Made by a program: the position numbers and the translations under genes. The notes under the pieces are model-generated. The model saw only the letters and a program-made list of their open reading frames with translations, did not search any database and was not told the origin of the DNA. A stretch of DNA of 64,000 nucleotides from Bradyrhizobium sp. NAS80.1 (GTDB lineage: Bacteria; Pseudomonadota; Alphaproteobacteria; Rhizobiales; Xanthobacteraceae): positions 31,707-95,706 of the forward strand of contig NZ_LGHL01000064.1 in assembly GCF_001908205.1 (NCBI RefSeq). The letters run 5' to 3'. Each line of letters opens with the position of its first letter. The first letter of the stretch is position 1. Positions 42,890 to 51,964 of the stretch are shown one piece after another.

Positions 42890-45800
42890 TCAGCGGGATC
42901 GATCGTAATCAGGGTGTCCGCAGAATTCGTGGGGGGACGCGGCCACATGGTGGCTCATCCAGTCGGAAATGCTGGAGGTGGTCACAACTGCCGACAGATC
43001 AATGTGGTCCTGGTGCGGCGTGAAATTCACGATCGTGTCGTGGTTCGAGTTGGCCGCGAACACGAACTGGTCCTGATAGCTCGTTCCGAAGAACACGTCC
43101 TTGCCGGTCGTCCCGGCAAGGCTGACGTGATCATGCGCATCTTCAGCGAGATTGAAAATCAAGTTGATCGTATCGGTCGCGCCGTGGCCATCGGTCACGG
43201 TGAGCATGACCTTATCCGTGGAAGGCTCTCCGCTGCCCTCCCGGTAGGTGACCGTCTGCAATTTCGAATTGATATAGGCCAAAGAACCGGTCCCCGATGA
43301 CGGGCTCACGTGGCTACCCGAATCGTGGGTGCTGGCAGCGATCGTGAACGTTTCATTGGCGGCAGCATCGGCGTCGGTAACCGACAGACCGTGCACGATC
43401 ACCCGCTCATCGCTGAACTGCGTGACACTGATCTGGTCGACGTTGAACACCGGCGCGTCGTTCGCGCCGGTTACGTCCACCGTAAGTGTCGCCGTGCCGC
43501 TCGCCCCATGCACGTCCGTGGTCTGGACGTTGAACGTATCCGAATAGGAGCCTGCCGGAAGCGCGTTGATCGCAGCGGCATCGGGAACGTAGCTGTAGGT
43601 ACCGTCGGAATTGACCGTCAGCGAGCCATAGTGACCTGCGACTGTTGCCGCCGCATGGTTCGTCGAATCGACCACGGCATAGGTCAGTGTCGCCGTTTCA
43701 CCGCTGTCGGCATCGGTCCCAATCAGCTTGCCGGTGAGATTGGAGAAACTGTCGGTTACGGCCGTATCCACCAGCGGCCCGGTGGTTACTGACGCCAGCG
43801 TGGGCGCATCGTTGGCGCCGGTGATCGTGACAGTAACCCCGGCCGTGTCCTTCTGGCCCTGGTGGTCATCAAGGGTAATCGTGGAGTCTACCGTCGCGGT
43901 CTGGCCCTTGCCGAGGAAATCCAGCGCGCTGTCGGCGACCAAATAACTCCAGGCGACTGTGCCGTTGTTCTTGCCGGCCTGCTGAAGGGTCAGCGCCTGC
44001 TCGAGCGCAGCGGTCTCGTCCGGCGTCAGCGTCAGCTGTGTCGTGTCATCGGCGTTCAGCCAGGTCACGGACTGGCTCGTGATCGTCGCCGTCGGCCGGT
44101 CGGTCAAGTCGACGTCGGTAAAATGGACCGTGCCGGTCGCGGCCGGCGTCGGGTCGGGCGCGGAAGAGCCGGTAGTGTTATCGCGTTCGCTGACATTTAC
44201 GTGTGGCGATGCCTCGGCGGCGATGAAGGACGGCGGGTCGTCGTCAGCATCGAGCGTGATCAGCGTACCGCCGTGGCCGTCGCTGCTGCCGGCGAAATGC
44301 GCATTGCTGTAGTCGGCGCCAACGAGCTTCAGCGTGATCGAATGGCCGTAGGCATCGCTCACCACGAGATTGCCGGTGACGGGGTCGTAGGTCGCAGAGG
44401 TGCCGCCGTCATACTTGATGGTCGAAAGATCGATCTTGTCAGTCGCGGCGAACCCGGCGATCGACCCGCCGAAGCTCGACGTATCGATCTGAAGCTCGGC
44501 ACCACAGCCGTCGAAGGTGATGGTCTGCGATACCGTGCCCTCGAGCTTGAGCGTGGCGTTGGCATCGATCGTGACCGAGCCCGAACCCGACAGCGAGCCG
44601 AACAGCGTCAGGATTCCGTCGTTGACCTCAATGGTGCCGGTATTGGTGATGGCGCCCGTGATCGTCGCCGTGCCCCAGGACTCGATCCCGCCCGAATTGG
44701 CGATGCCGAACGTCTCTCCATCAGCGCTCGAGATCGACGCACCGTCGCGCAGATCGATCGTGCCGTCGTTGTCGATCGTGGACAGTGTGCCGAAGACGCT
44801 GGTCCCGGAAACGGCCCAGGTGCCGCCCGCCTCGTTGTTGAAGGTGGCGGTCGCGACCGAGATGTTGCCGTTGATGTGACCGGTGTTGTTGATCGTGATC
44901 TCGCCGCCAGTCTCGAAGATGGCGTAGGTCGTCGAGGTCACGGTGCCGGCGTCAGTGGGTCCGATGGTGCCGGAATTGTCGATCGTCGCCGTGCCGGTCG
45001 CGTTCTCCTGGATGGAGATGGCCGCAAGACTATTGGCGCCGACCACCGAGCCGGCGTTGGTGACGTGTGTCCAGCCGGTCCCGCCCGCATCGTCATGGTC
45101 GATATTGATGCCGAACGAGGCCGTGCCGGTGATGTGCCCGTTGTTCGTGATCGTGACGTCGCCATGGGCGATGACGTCGAGGCCGATCGCGCCGGAAACG
45201 CTGCCACCGAGCTCGAGCGTGGCCTTGTCGTCGATGATCAGCGTGCCGGTGCCGGTAAGGCCGCCGGAAAGGTTGAGCGTGCCGCTCTGGACCTCGATGG
45301 TGCCGGTGTTGGTGACGCTGCCCGTGATCGTGCTGAGGCCGGAGACGCTGTAGAGATTGCCGGCATTGCTCAGGCTGCCGCCATTGATCGAGACGTCGGT
45401 CAGATAGAGCTTCGACGCGCCGTCGACCGTGATCATCCCGCAGGTGTTGGTGATGGTGGCGCTCGTCAGCTTCAGCGTGCCGCCGGTCGCCGCCTCGATC
45501 AGGCCGTGATTGGTGATGGCGTGGAGGACGCCGGGATCGATCGTCAGCGTGCCGCTGGTGACGGAGATCGTGCCGGAGTTGGTGATGGCGGCGCAGTCGA
45601 TGGCGCTCGTTCCGGTCGATTCCAGCGTGCCGGATACCGTCACCGTGCCACCGTCGATGATCGCGCCGGCCAGATCGAGTGCCGAGCCGGACTCGATCGA
45701 CACCGTGCCGCCGGTGTTGTTCACCGTCATCGCGGTCAGCTTCAGCGTGCCGTCGTTGATTGCGGCCAGCGTGCCGGTATTGGTGACGGCCTCGCCGTTG

Positions 45801-46537
45801 ATGTCGAGCTCGCCGCCATTGGCCTGGATGGTGCCGCCATTCGTGATCGCGGTCGCGTAGGTCGTCGCCACCAATGCAAGCACGCCGCCGACCGCCTCGA
45901 TCAGATAGCTGTTCGAAATATTGGTGTCGGCGATCGTGGTGGCACCGGTGGACTCCAACGTGCCGGAAACGGTCAGCGTGCCGCCGGTCAGGGTCGCACC
46001 GTTCAACGCCAGCTTCTTGCTCGCGTCGACCTTGACGATGCCGCCATTGGTGATGGCGGCTCCTGCAACGGTCGCGTCGTCGAGTGTCAGCGTGACGCCG
46101 TTCTCGACCGTCACAGAGCCCTTGTTCAGGGTCACGTCGCCGTCGAGCTTGCTGTTGCCTGTGACGTCGATCTTGCCGCCAAGGACGCCGCTGTAATTGT
46201 TGATGGAGCCGCCGCTGATCGTGGCTTCGTCCAGCCTCAGCACGGCATTGCCGTCGACGATGACGTTGCCGCTCGAATTGTCGACGGTCGAGCCCTGATC
46301 GATCGTGAGCGCGCCGCCCGCCAGCACTTCGATGGTCCCGGCATTGGTGACGGTCTCGTAATCCAGCGCATTGCCGATGCCGCTGACCTTGAGGACAGCG
46401 TTGTTCTTCAGGATGCCGTTGCTCAGAACCGCATTGCCGGTGAGATCGAGCTCGCCGTTATTCGTGACCGTGCCGATGTCGGGCCAACCGGTGGTCTCGA
46501 CATGCGTACCGCCGGGGGGTGTCGCTCGTACCGCCAT
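42890..46537 (-). CDS. Adhesin middle/C-terminal reading frame as sequenced
   Basis: 1,215 codons in the second frame. True coding begins near 46514 with G-G-T-H-V-E-T-T-G-W and runs through the beta-helix and VCBS/cadherin-like repeats. After S-H-H-V-A-A-S-P it shifts at the C6 run 42936-42931 and stops at 42890. Reading on in the third frame gives T-N-S-A-D-T-L-I-T-I-D and the proper end at 42823. The ATG at 46537 has no ribosome-binding site and is not a real start. Confidence 0.75.
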   Translation of the reverse strand: MAVRATPPGGTHVETTGWPDIGTVTNNGELDLTGNAVLSNGILKNNAVLKVSGIGNALDYETVTNAGTIEVLAGGALTIDQGSTVDNSSGNVIVDGNAVLRLDEATISGGSINNYSGVLGGKIDVTGNSKLDGDVTLNKGSVTVENGVTLTLDDATVAGAAITNGGIVKVDASKKLALNGATLTGGTLTVSGTLESTGATTIADTNISNSYLIEAVGGVLALVATTYATAITNGGTIQANGGELDINGEAVTNTGTLAAINDGTLKLTAMTVNNTGGTVSIESGSALDLAGAIIDGGTVTVSGTLESTGTSAIDCAAITNSGTISVTSGTLTIDPGVLHAITNHGLIEAATGGTLKLTSATITNTCGMITVDGASKLYLTDVSINGGSLSNAGNLYSVSGLSTITGSVTNTGTIEVQSGTLNLSGGLTGTGTLIIDDKATLELGGSVSGAIGLDVIAHGDVTITNNGHITGTASFGINIDHDDAGGTGWTHVTNAGSVVGANSLAAISIQENATGTATIDNSGTIGPTDAGTVTSTTYAIFETGGEITINNTGHINGNISVATATFNNEAGGTWAVSGTSVFGTLSTIDNDGTIDLRDGASISSADGETFGIANSGGIESWGTATITGAITNTGTIEVNDGILTLFGSLSGSGSVTIDANATLKLEGTVSQTITFDGCGAELQIDTSSFGGSIAGFAATDKIDLSTIKYDGGTSATYDPVTGNLVVSDAYGHSITLKLVGADYSNAHFAGSSDGHGGTLITLDADDDPPSFIAAEASPHVNVSERDNTTGSSAPDPTPAATGTVHFTDVDLTDRPTATITSQSVTWLNADDTTQLTLTPDETAALEQALTLQQAGKNNGTVAWSYLVADSALDFLGKGQTATVDSTITLDDHQGQKDTAGVTVTITGANDAPTLASVTTGPLVDTAVTDSFSNLTGKLIGTDADSGETATLTYAVVDSTNHAAATVAGHYGSLTVNSDGTYSYVPDAAAINALPAGSYSDTFNVQTTDVHGASGTATLTVDVTGANDAPVFNVDQISVTQFSDERVIVHGLSVTDADAAANETFTIAASTHDSGSHVSPSSGTGSLAYINSKLQTVTYREGSGEPSTDKVMLTVTDGHGATDTINLIFNLAEDAHDHVSLAGTTGKDVFFGTSYQDQFVFAANSNHDTIVNFTPHQDHIDLSAVVTTSSISDWMSHHVAASPHEFCGHPDYDRSR

Positions 46538-49178
46538 TCAGCACGGGCCCGCGATCGCCCGCCCCGCCGTCAATTGTCGCGCCGTTGACGGTGAGCTTGC
46601 CGCCGGCGCCGACGGTGACGTTGCCGCTGTTGGCAATGCTGCTCTTCAGCGCCAGCGTACCGCCGGAGAGATCGATCGTGCCGGAGTTGGCGATGGTGGT
46701 CAGGGTATCGATCGTGCCGCCTGCGGCCAGAGTGAGCGTGCCCGCGTTCGTAATGGTGCTGGTATTCGTGACGACCAGGCCAGATTTCCTGGTAATCGTC
46801 TCGACATCGATCGCGCCGCCGACGAAAACGTGGCCATCGGCGGAGTTGGTGAACCTCGCATCGGCATTGAGCGTAAGCGTGCCCGCGATCGTCAACGTGC
46901 TATGGTTGATCACCTCCGGCGCCGTGTGCTGCTCCGTCGTATCGTAATCATCCATCGTCAGCGACTTGCCGTACGCCGCGGCGTCGATCGTGACGGGATA
47001 GGAGGGCGTCAGCCCGTGTAACTGGTCGGTGATGACGATAACGTCGTCATTGATCGTCGGCACGGTGCCGGTTTCCCAGTTCGCGCCGTCCTTCCAGAAG
47101 CCGCCAGGCGGAACGTCGGGCTTGCTGGTCGCGATCCACACCACGGCAGGAGCATCGGTGCCGGTGATCGTGACTGTGATGGTCTGGTCCGAGGTCGTGC
47201 CTTGCGAATCGGTGACCGTCACGGTGTAGGTCAGCGTCAGTACTTCGCCCTTCGGGATGATGTCGGCGAGGTAGACGGGAATATCGGCGAGCGACCAGTT
47301 GATCGTTCCCGTGCCGGTTCCGGTGCTGTCATGGCCGGTTGCAATCGAAACCGACAAGGCATTCGAAAGGAAGTCGTGGATGCTCTGGGGCACGGTGCCG
47401 CCGGGCAGGACCGCGCTGAAGTGTGACACTCCGACCGAGTGCGTATCGGTGAGGTCGACATCCTTGAAGGTCAGTGTCCCCGAGGTCGGCACGTCGCTGG
47501 TGAGCGGGCCACCCGGCACGCTGGTGCCGCCGGCGAAGGCGATGGTCGGGACGCTGGTGGTGATCACCGGCTTGTCGTTGGTGCCGGTGATCGTGATGGT
47601 GATCGGGATGAAGGAGGTTTCGGGGCTGAGCGAGAAATTGTTGTCGACGCGCACCATGTAGGTCAGCGTCAGCGTTTCGCCGGCCGCGAGGAAGTCGAAG
47701 ACGTGGTCCGGAATCGTGTAGGTCCAGACCGCCGAGCCTTTGTTGTTGTTACCGCCGTCGGGGACGACGTCGATCTTGATCTGCGTCGCCGCGATGTCCT
47801 GCTTCTGGAGAGCAGTGAGCGAGCCAGTGACATCCTGCTGGCCAGCGTTCTTGTAGACATAGTTCGGCGCGTCGGCGAGGTTCACCGACACCGTCGGCCG
47901 GTCGCCCAGATTTTGATCGAGGAAGGTGATCCGGCCGGAGACCGTATCGGAATCCTTGGTGTCGCCGGTCGAATTCGCGCGTTCCGTCAGCGAGAACACC
48001 GACTTCACATTGCCATTGAGATCGAGGCTCTGAACCAGGGGCTTGCCGGGAAAACGGCCGACGATCGGCGTTGAAATGTCCGGCCCGTGCGGGTCCTGCG
48101 GATTAAGGTTCGTGAAGACCGCGGTCGCTACATAGCCAGCCGGCGTCTTGATCACAATGCCGGCGCTGGTCTGCGTGATCGTGTCGGTGAAGTTCGTGGC
48201 CAGCTTGGTGTTGCTGTTGTCGCTGAACTTCAGCGTGAACACGTCCGTGATCAGCTTCTGCACGTCCGGCGACATCAGCGCGCTGGAGACCGACACGTTG
48301 CCGCCGCTGATCTGGATCATCTGGCCGGCCTGGTTGACCGTCGCGATCGGCAGCAGCGTGACCTTGTCGAACAGGATGTAGGAGCCCGTCGTGCCGTTCG
48401 GCTCGACCAGCACCTGGAAGCTCGCCTGCGGCTGCGGATCGCCGCCGCCGGAGGGAACGACGAAATCGATCTGGGTCAGCACCGCGGTGCCGCGGATGCC
48501 CATGGTGGCGACCGGCGTGTCGACCTTCATGTCGCCGTGCTTGGCGGTCTCGCCGGCGACGAAGGTGATGGTGCCTGCGACCAGGCTGAGCAGCGAGGAA
48601 TTGTTCGACCCGTTGGGGTCGTAGACCATCTCGTTCAGCACCATCCGCGCATTGGAGGACAGGCCGAACACGGTGCCGTCGATGAAGGTGATGCCCAGCG
48701 TCGAATCCGCGCCGGTCGCGACCACATCGCCCTTCTCGACATTGTCGCCGTTGTTCAGGATGACCGAGACGCCGTTGCGGACCGCAGTCGCGCTGCCGGT
48801 GAGCTTGGTGACGTGGCCGATGACCTGCGCGGCAGCAGCCCCCGGCGCGGCCTGCGCATATTGCACGTGGCCTGTGAGCGCGTTGACGACGTCGCCGGTG
48901 AGATGCGCGCCATCGGGCGAAGCGATCGCCGCGCGCTTGTCGCCCCGGAAATAGTCGTGAACGACGAACTCGTGCCCCTCATGGGACAGCACGAGATCGA
49001 GACCTGCGCGCTTGAACTCGCCGTTGAAGATCAGGTTCGGGTTGGGAACAACGAACGCGCCATCAGGCACGTGACCGTGCGCCTTGGCTGTAAAGGAATC
49101 GACATGGACATAGGCGGGCGAGTGGGAACCCTGGCCATCCAAAGAGATCGCGGCGTCAAATTTGCCAGCGTAATTCAA
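46458..49178 (-). CDS. Adhesin N-terminal reading frame as sequenced
   Basis: 906 codons from ATG 49178. It contains the N-terminal module, FecR-like domain, two VCBS repeats and the start of the beta-helix. The last roughly 20 residues, after G-G-T-S-D-T-P, are out-of-frame Arg/His-rich sequence ending at a chance stop, which marks the shift at the C6 run 46519-46514. As sequenced, the product would lack the C-terminal export signal and should not be secreted. Confidence 0.8.
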   Translation of the reverse strand: MNYAGKFDAAISLDGQGSHSPAYVHVDSFTAKAHGHVPDGAFVVPNPNLIFNGEFKRAGLDLVLSHEGHEFVVHDYFRGDKRAAIASPDGAHLTGDVVNALTGHVQYAQAAPGAAAAQVIGHVTKLTGSATAVRNGVSVILNNGDNVEKGDVVATGADSTLGITFIDGTVFGLSSNARMVLNEMVYDPNGSNNSSLLSLVAGTITFVAGETAKHGDMKVDTPVATMGIRGTAVLTQIDFVVPSGGGDPQPQASFQVLVEPNGTTGSYILFDKVTLLPIATVNQAGQMIQISGGNVSVSSALMSPDVQKLITDVFTLKFSDNSNTKLATNFTDTITQTSAGIVIKTPAGYVATAVFTNLNPQDPHGPDISTPIVGRFPGKPLVQSLDLNGNVKSVFSLTERANSTGDTKDSDTVSGRITFLDQNLGDRPTVSVNLADAPNYVYKNAGQQDVTGSLTALQKQDIAATQIKIDVVPDGGNNNKGSAVWTYTIPDHVFDFLAAGETLTLTYMVRVDNNFSLSPETSFIPITITITGTNDKPVITTSVPTIAFAGGTSVPGGPLTSDVPTSGTLTFKDVDLTDTHSVGVSHFSAVLPGGTVPQSIHDFLSNALSVSIATGHDSTGTGTGTINWSLADIPVYLADIIPKGEVLTLTYTVTVTDSQGTTSDQTITVTITGTDAPAVVWIATSKPDVPPGGFWKDGANWETGTVPTINDDVIVITDQLHGLTPSYPVTIDAAAYGKSLTMDDYDTTEQHTAPEVINHSTLTIAGTLTLNADARFTNSADGHVFVGGAIDVETITRKSGLVVTNTSTITNAGTLTLAAGGTIDTLTTIANSGTIDLSGGTLALKSSIANSGNVTVGAGGKLTVNGATIDGGAGDRGPVLNGGTSDTPRRYACRDHRLARHRHGHE

Positions 49179-49818
49179 CTGGGCACCGTAAAAAGGGTTA
49201 AAATTTAAGTAAGTATCGCTCGCCTAAGCTTGCATACCATTACCAAGTCCTTAGCGAAACCGCCTATTGCTTGTGTGATTTCGCGTCACTTCGCGGCAGA
49301 AGCCCCCGCAGAGCGGCCCCCCCTGCAGAGGAACGAAAGTATTTCGTGCAATATTCGGAGGTCGAATTCGACTTGTCGTCCCGCATTTCCAATCATCCAA
49401 AGTAATCAATTGTATAAATGCAACGGCAGATATTTATGTCATCTTGCCTTCGCAGTTCCCCGCAACATACTGCGCCAAATACGGAGCTAAATCTGTGACC
49501 CAACTAACAGAACCCACGATATAGCGGGCCGTTAGCCATAGCCGTTAAATGTGCGTTATGTAGGCGTTAAATCCGCCTACCTACAACTTCTGCCTGCAAT
49601 TGGTTCCATTTCGCGGCAGCCGGGTCCTCCTACCGCTCGATTCGTAAAATTTTACGGAACCTGGGCAGGCCCGTTTCAGCCTGTCTCACGGTTTTGGGAC
49701 CGCCGCAGGACGCGTTAAGTAGAACAAAACGGCCCGTCTCGCACTATCTCCGCGAAAGCAACAAAGCCCGGCACGCACAGGTCGAGGGGGACCTGGCGAA
49801 GCCGGAAGGGGATGTCAG
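49179..49818. promoter_or_regulatory. 640-bp divergent control region between adhesin and lapG-like genes
   Basis: Clearly AT-richer than the flanking genes and free of the usual palindromic repeat families. It includes the perfect 14-bp palindrome CGTAAAATTTTACG at 49643-49656, an inverted repeat GTAGGCG-N7-CGCCTAC at about 49560-49580, and a C7 run at 49317-49323. The upstream end (TTAAAATTTAAGTAAG around 49198) is next to the adhesin start. It probably houses both promoters and several regulator sites. No open frame in it is convincing. Confidence 0.6.
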
Positions 49819-50574
49819 ATGGAGACCGCTGCTCGCTCGCGCGCCTGGCGCGCAATCCTTTTCGTCTGCGGCTTGATCCTGCTCGGATCGGCCGCCGAGC
49901 TTCGCGCAGGCACGCTGTTGTCGCCGGGAGCCGGCGTCCTCGTGCGCAAATCCGCCGAGCCGTTCGGCGTGTTCGCCTTTGCCATCTCTTCCGGCAGCCT
50001 GCAGCAGAAATGGTTCGCGCTGAAGGACAGGCTCGACGACGACATGGTGCAGCTCGCGCTGTGCGATGGCGATCGGGATCATTGCGCATCGCCTGCGGCA
50101 CTCAGGCTGCTCGCCATCGTCGACCAGGCCCGCGCCCGCGACGGCCGTGCGCGGCTGGGCGAGACCAATCGCGCCATCAACCTCGCGATCCGGGCTTCCA
50201 ATGACGGCACCGAGGACGTCTGGAGCTCGCCGCTTGCGACCTTCCAGCGTGGCGCCGGCGATTGCGAGGACTATGCCATCGCCAAGCTCGCGGCGCTGCG
50301 ACTTGCGGGCGTCGCGGCCGAAGATCTCCGAATCGTCGTGGTGCGCGACACCCGCGCCGGGGAAGCGCATGCGATTGCCGCCGCACGGCTCGACGGCCAC
50401 TGGCTGATGCTTGACAACCGCCGCATGGCGATGGTCGAGGACGACGATGCCCGGGGCTACCAGCCTCTGTTCGTGCTCTACCAGTCGGCCGTGATGAAAT
50501 ATGTCGACGAGCCCGTGCGGTTGTCCGGACTAGGGAGCCAGCGCCTGTCGCTGGTCGCAGCCAACGCGCGCTGA
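49819..50574 (+). CDS. LapG-like periplasmic cysteine protease (BTLCP, peptidase C93)
   Basis: A 251-residue bacterial transglutaminase-like cysteine protease. A signal peptide (residues about 1-30, A-R-S-R-A-W-R-A-I-L..., cleavage near L-R-A-G) precedes the domain. The triad is Cys149 in G-A-G-D-C-E-D-Y-A, His184 in G-E-A-H-A-I and Asp199 in L-D-N-R; the spacings 35 and 15 match LapG closely. Asp148 and Glu150 flank the Cys at positions equivalent to the calcium-binding residues of Pseudomonas LapG. LapG cuts the N-terminus of LapA-type adhesins and releases them from the cell. The divergent neighbour is just such a giant adhesin. ATG 49819 follows AAGGGGA. Confidence 0.9.
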   Translation: METAARSRAWRAILFVCGLILLGSAAELRAGTLLSPGAGVLVRKSAEPFGVFAFAISSGSLQQKWFALKDRLDDDMVQLALCDGDRDHCASPAALRLLAIVDQARARDGRARLGETNRAINLAIRASNDGTEDVWSSPLATFQRGAGDCEDYAIAKLAALRLAGVAAEDLRIVVVRDTRAGEAHAIAAARLDGHWLMLDNRRMAMVEDDDARGYQPLFVLYQSAVMKYVDEPVRLSGLGSQRLSLVAANAR

Positions 50575-50710
50575 CCTGAAGCCTTGTAGCCCGGTGGCTC
50601 CATCCGGGCTGCGGGTCTGCGATTCCCTCGCAAACCATCTTGCCATAAACCCATTTCACCGCGCGATCCGGGACGCTAGCATGGCTTCGGCTATGCAGGG
50701 GGCGACCGGA

Positions 50711-51835
50711 ATGCGGTTCATCGTACTGACTGTGCTTGCGCTGCTGGCGTTGCCGGCGGCACCGAGCTTCGCGCAATCCGTCCCATCCGACAGCTCCATC
50801 GCCGACAAGCTGCCACTGTTCGCCAGGAACAACTGCCAGCAGATTCACGATCCCGGCAATCAATTGTTCTGCGGTGATGCCGAGCTTGCCGCCGCCGCCG
50901 AGAAGCTGAGCACGGCGATCGAGGCGCGGCTCGCCCGCCTGCCCGACCGCCTGCCCGCCATCGAGGAGAATGCGATCTGGATCCGCCAGCGCAACCTCGG
51001 CTGCGGCATCGTCGGCCAGACCGCGATCCGCTCCGACGATTTCGATCGGGTGAAGGCCTGCCTTCTCAAGGTCACCGAGGAACGCGCCGCGATTGTCCGC
51101 GATCCGGATTTCGACTGTCTCGCGGCCAACACCGCGGCCGGCGCGCTGATCTGCGCGGACCCGGCGCTGGCGCTGACCGAAACCGAGCTCAACAGCCAGG
51201 TGCTCGCCCTGATCGGCAAGCTGGACCCGACTGCTGCACGCTTTGCCTTCTCCGAATATGGCCGGTGGACGAGGGAGCGCGATCGCAAGTGCAATCTGGT
51301 CGGCAAGGAGAACCTGCCGCTTCAGGAGCTCGAGTCCGCGGAAGAGTGTCTCACCGATTATCTGAAGCACAAGACCGACGAGATCGCTGCCGCCAAGGGC
51401 GATCCGAAGAAGGTGTTCGGCCGGCAGGTCGCGGCCAAGTCGCCCGACACCGACGCCGTCGACTTCTGCGCTGCGCGGATCCACGCCGCCAATTCGTGCG
51501 GCAATTTCCTTCGCATCAACCGCGTTTACGCCGTCGACAGTCAGGTGACCGAGCAGGAGGCGCAGGTCACCGGCGAGATCGAAATGGTCGTGCTGGCGCC
51601 CTTCACCACCTGCAGCAAGGTCGCGTCCAACTGCACCGGCACCTGCTGGAACGCCAGGACGGGACGTCCACAGCCGGGAGCCGGCAACAAGGAGCGCTCG
51701 GCAGAAGCCTTCAATGTGACGCGGCGCTTGAGGATCCAGCGCACCTTCGCCTTCGTGAAAGCCGCCGACGGCTGGCGCTGCCGGGAAGACGAGCTGGCCC
51801 CGGTGAATTCAGGCAACGCGGGCGGGGGATCGTAG
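50711..51835 (+). CDS. Exported LprI/DUF1311-like cysteine-rich protein
   Basis: A 374-residue secreted protein. The signal peptide is M-R-F-I-V-L-T-V-L-A-L-L-A-L-P with cleavage near S-F-A-Q; the open frame reaches back to 50594 but only ATG 50711 begins a leader. Two LprI-N-like repeats are visible: C-Q-Q-I-H-D-P-G-N-Q-L-F-C...W-I-R-Q-R-N-L-G-C-G near 40-98 and F-D-C-L-A-A-N-T-A-A-G-A-L-I-C...W-T-R-E-R-D-R-K-C near 136-197. A unique C-terminal domain with more Cys pairs follows. LprI proteins bind lysozyme in mycobacteria; here the role is unknown. It lies 136 bp behind the lapG-like gene. Confidence 0.78.
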   Translation: MRFIVLTVLALLALPAAPSFAQSVPSDSSIADKLPLFARNNCQQIHDPGNQLFCGDAELAAAAEKLSTAIEARLARLPDRLPAIEENAIWIRQRNLGCGIVGQTAIRSDDFDRVKACLLKVTEERAAIVRDPDFDCLAANTAAGALICADPALALTETELNSQVLALIGKLDPTAARFAFSEYGRWTRERDRKCNLVGKENLPLQELESAEECLTDYLKHKTDEIAAAKGDPKKVFGRQVAAKSPDTDAVDFCAARIHAANSCGNFLRINRVYAVDSQVTEQEAQVTGEIEMVVLAPFTTCSKVASNCTGTCWNARTGRPQPGAGNKERSAEAFNVTRRLRIQRTFAFVKAADGWRCREDELAPVNSGNAGGGS

Positions 51836-51964
51836 GCGCTCTTCACGGATTGCTTCGGTGCTACGATTTCCAGATGGCCGCATTTGCACCAGCGCGATTC
51901 ACGGCGCCGAAACGTCTTCGGGGCATGGTCGCGGGCAATGCAAAACCGCATGGGTGTGGCCGTC

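Larger units (their letters stand above)
42823..49178 (-). pseudogene. Giant type-I-secreted LapA-like surface protein, frame broken twice at C6 runs
   Basis: Read with one base removed at each of two C6 runs (plus-strand G6 at 46514-46519 and 42931-42936) the gene is 2,118 codons with no internal stop. Layout: N-terminal module (1-110), dialanine-rich A-Q-A-A-P-G-A-A-A-A (108-117), FecR-like domain (about 120-270, D-T-P-V-A-T-M-G-I-R-G-T-A), two VCBS repeats (about 395-675), an Asn/Thr/Gly beta-helix region (about 750-1640), further VCBS/cadherin-like repeats (about 1655-2010), and a C-terminal secretion target (G-K-D-V-F-F-G-T-S-Y, then D-T-I-L-L-K-G-V and final D-F-I-V-H-S). No Sec signal, as expected for type I export. 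Probably an adhesin or biofilm protein. Whether it is intact, phase-variable or dead depends on the true run lengths. Confidence 0.85.

Noticed and set aside
43862..46588. 908-codon plus-strand open frame opposite the adhesin
   Set aside because: It is the shadow of the repetitive GC-rich adhesin gene: Arg/Gly/Asp-rich, no ribosome-binding site, no domain pattern.
48800..48870. Classical T-A-A-G LapG cut site in the adhesin
   Set aside because: The exact TAAG string is not present; only dialanine-rich A-A-P-G-A-A-A-A occurs, so the cut site is a hypothesis, not a feature.
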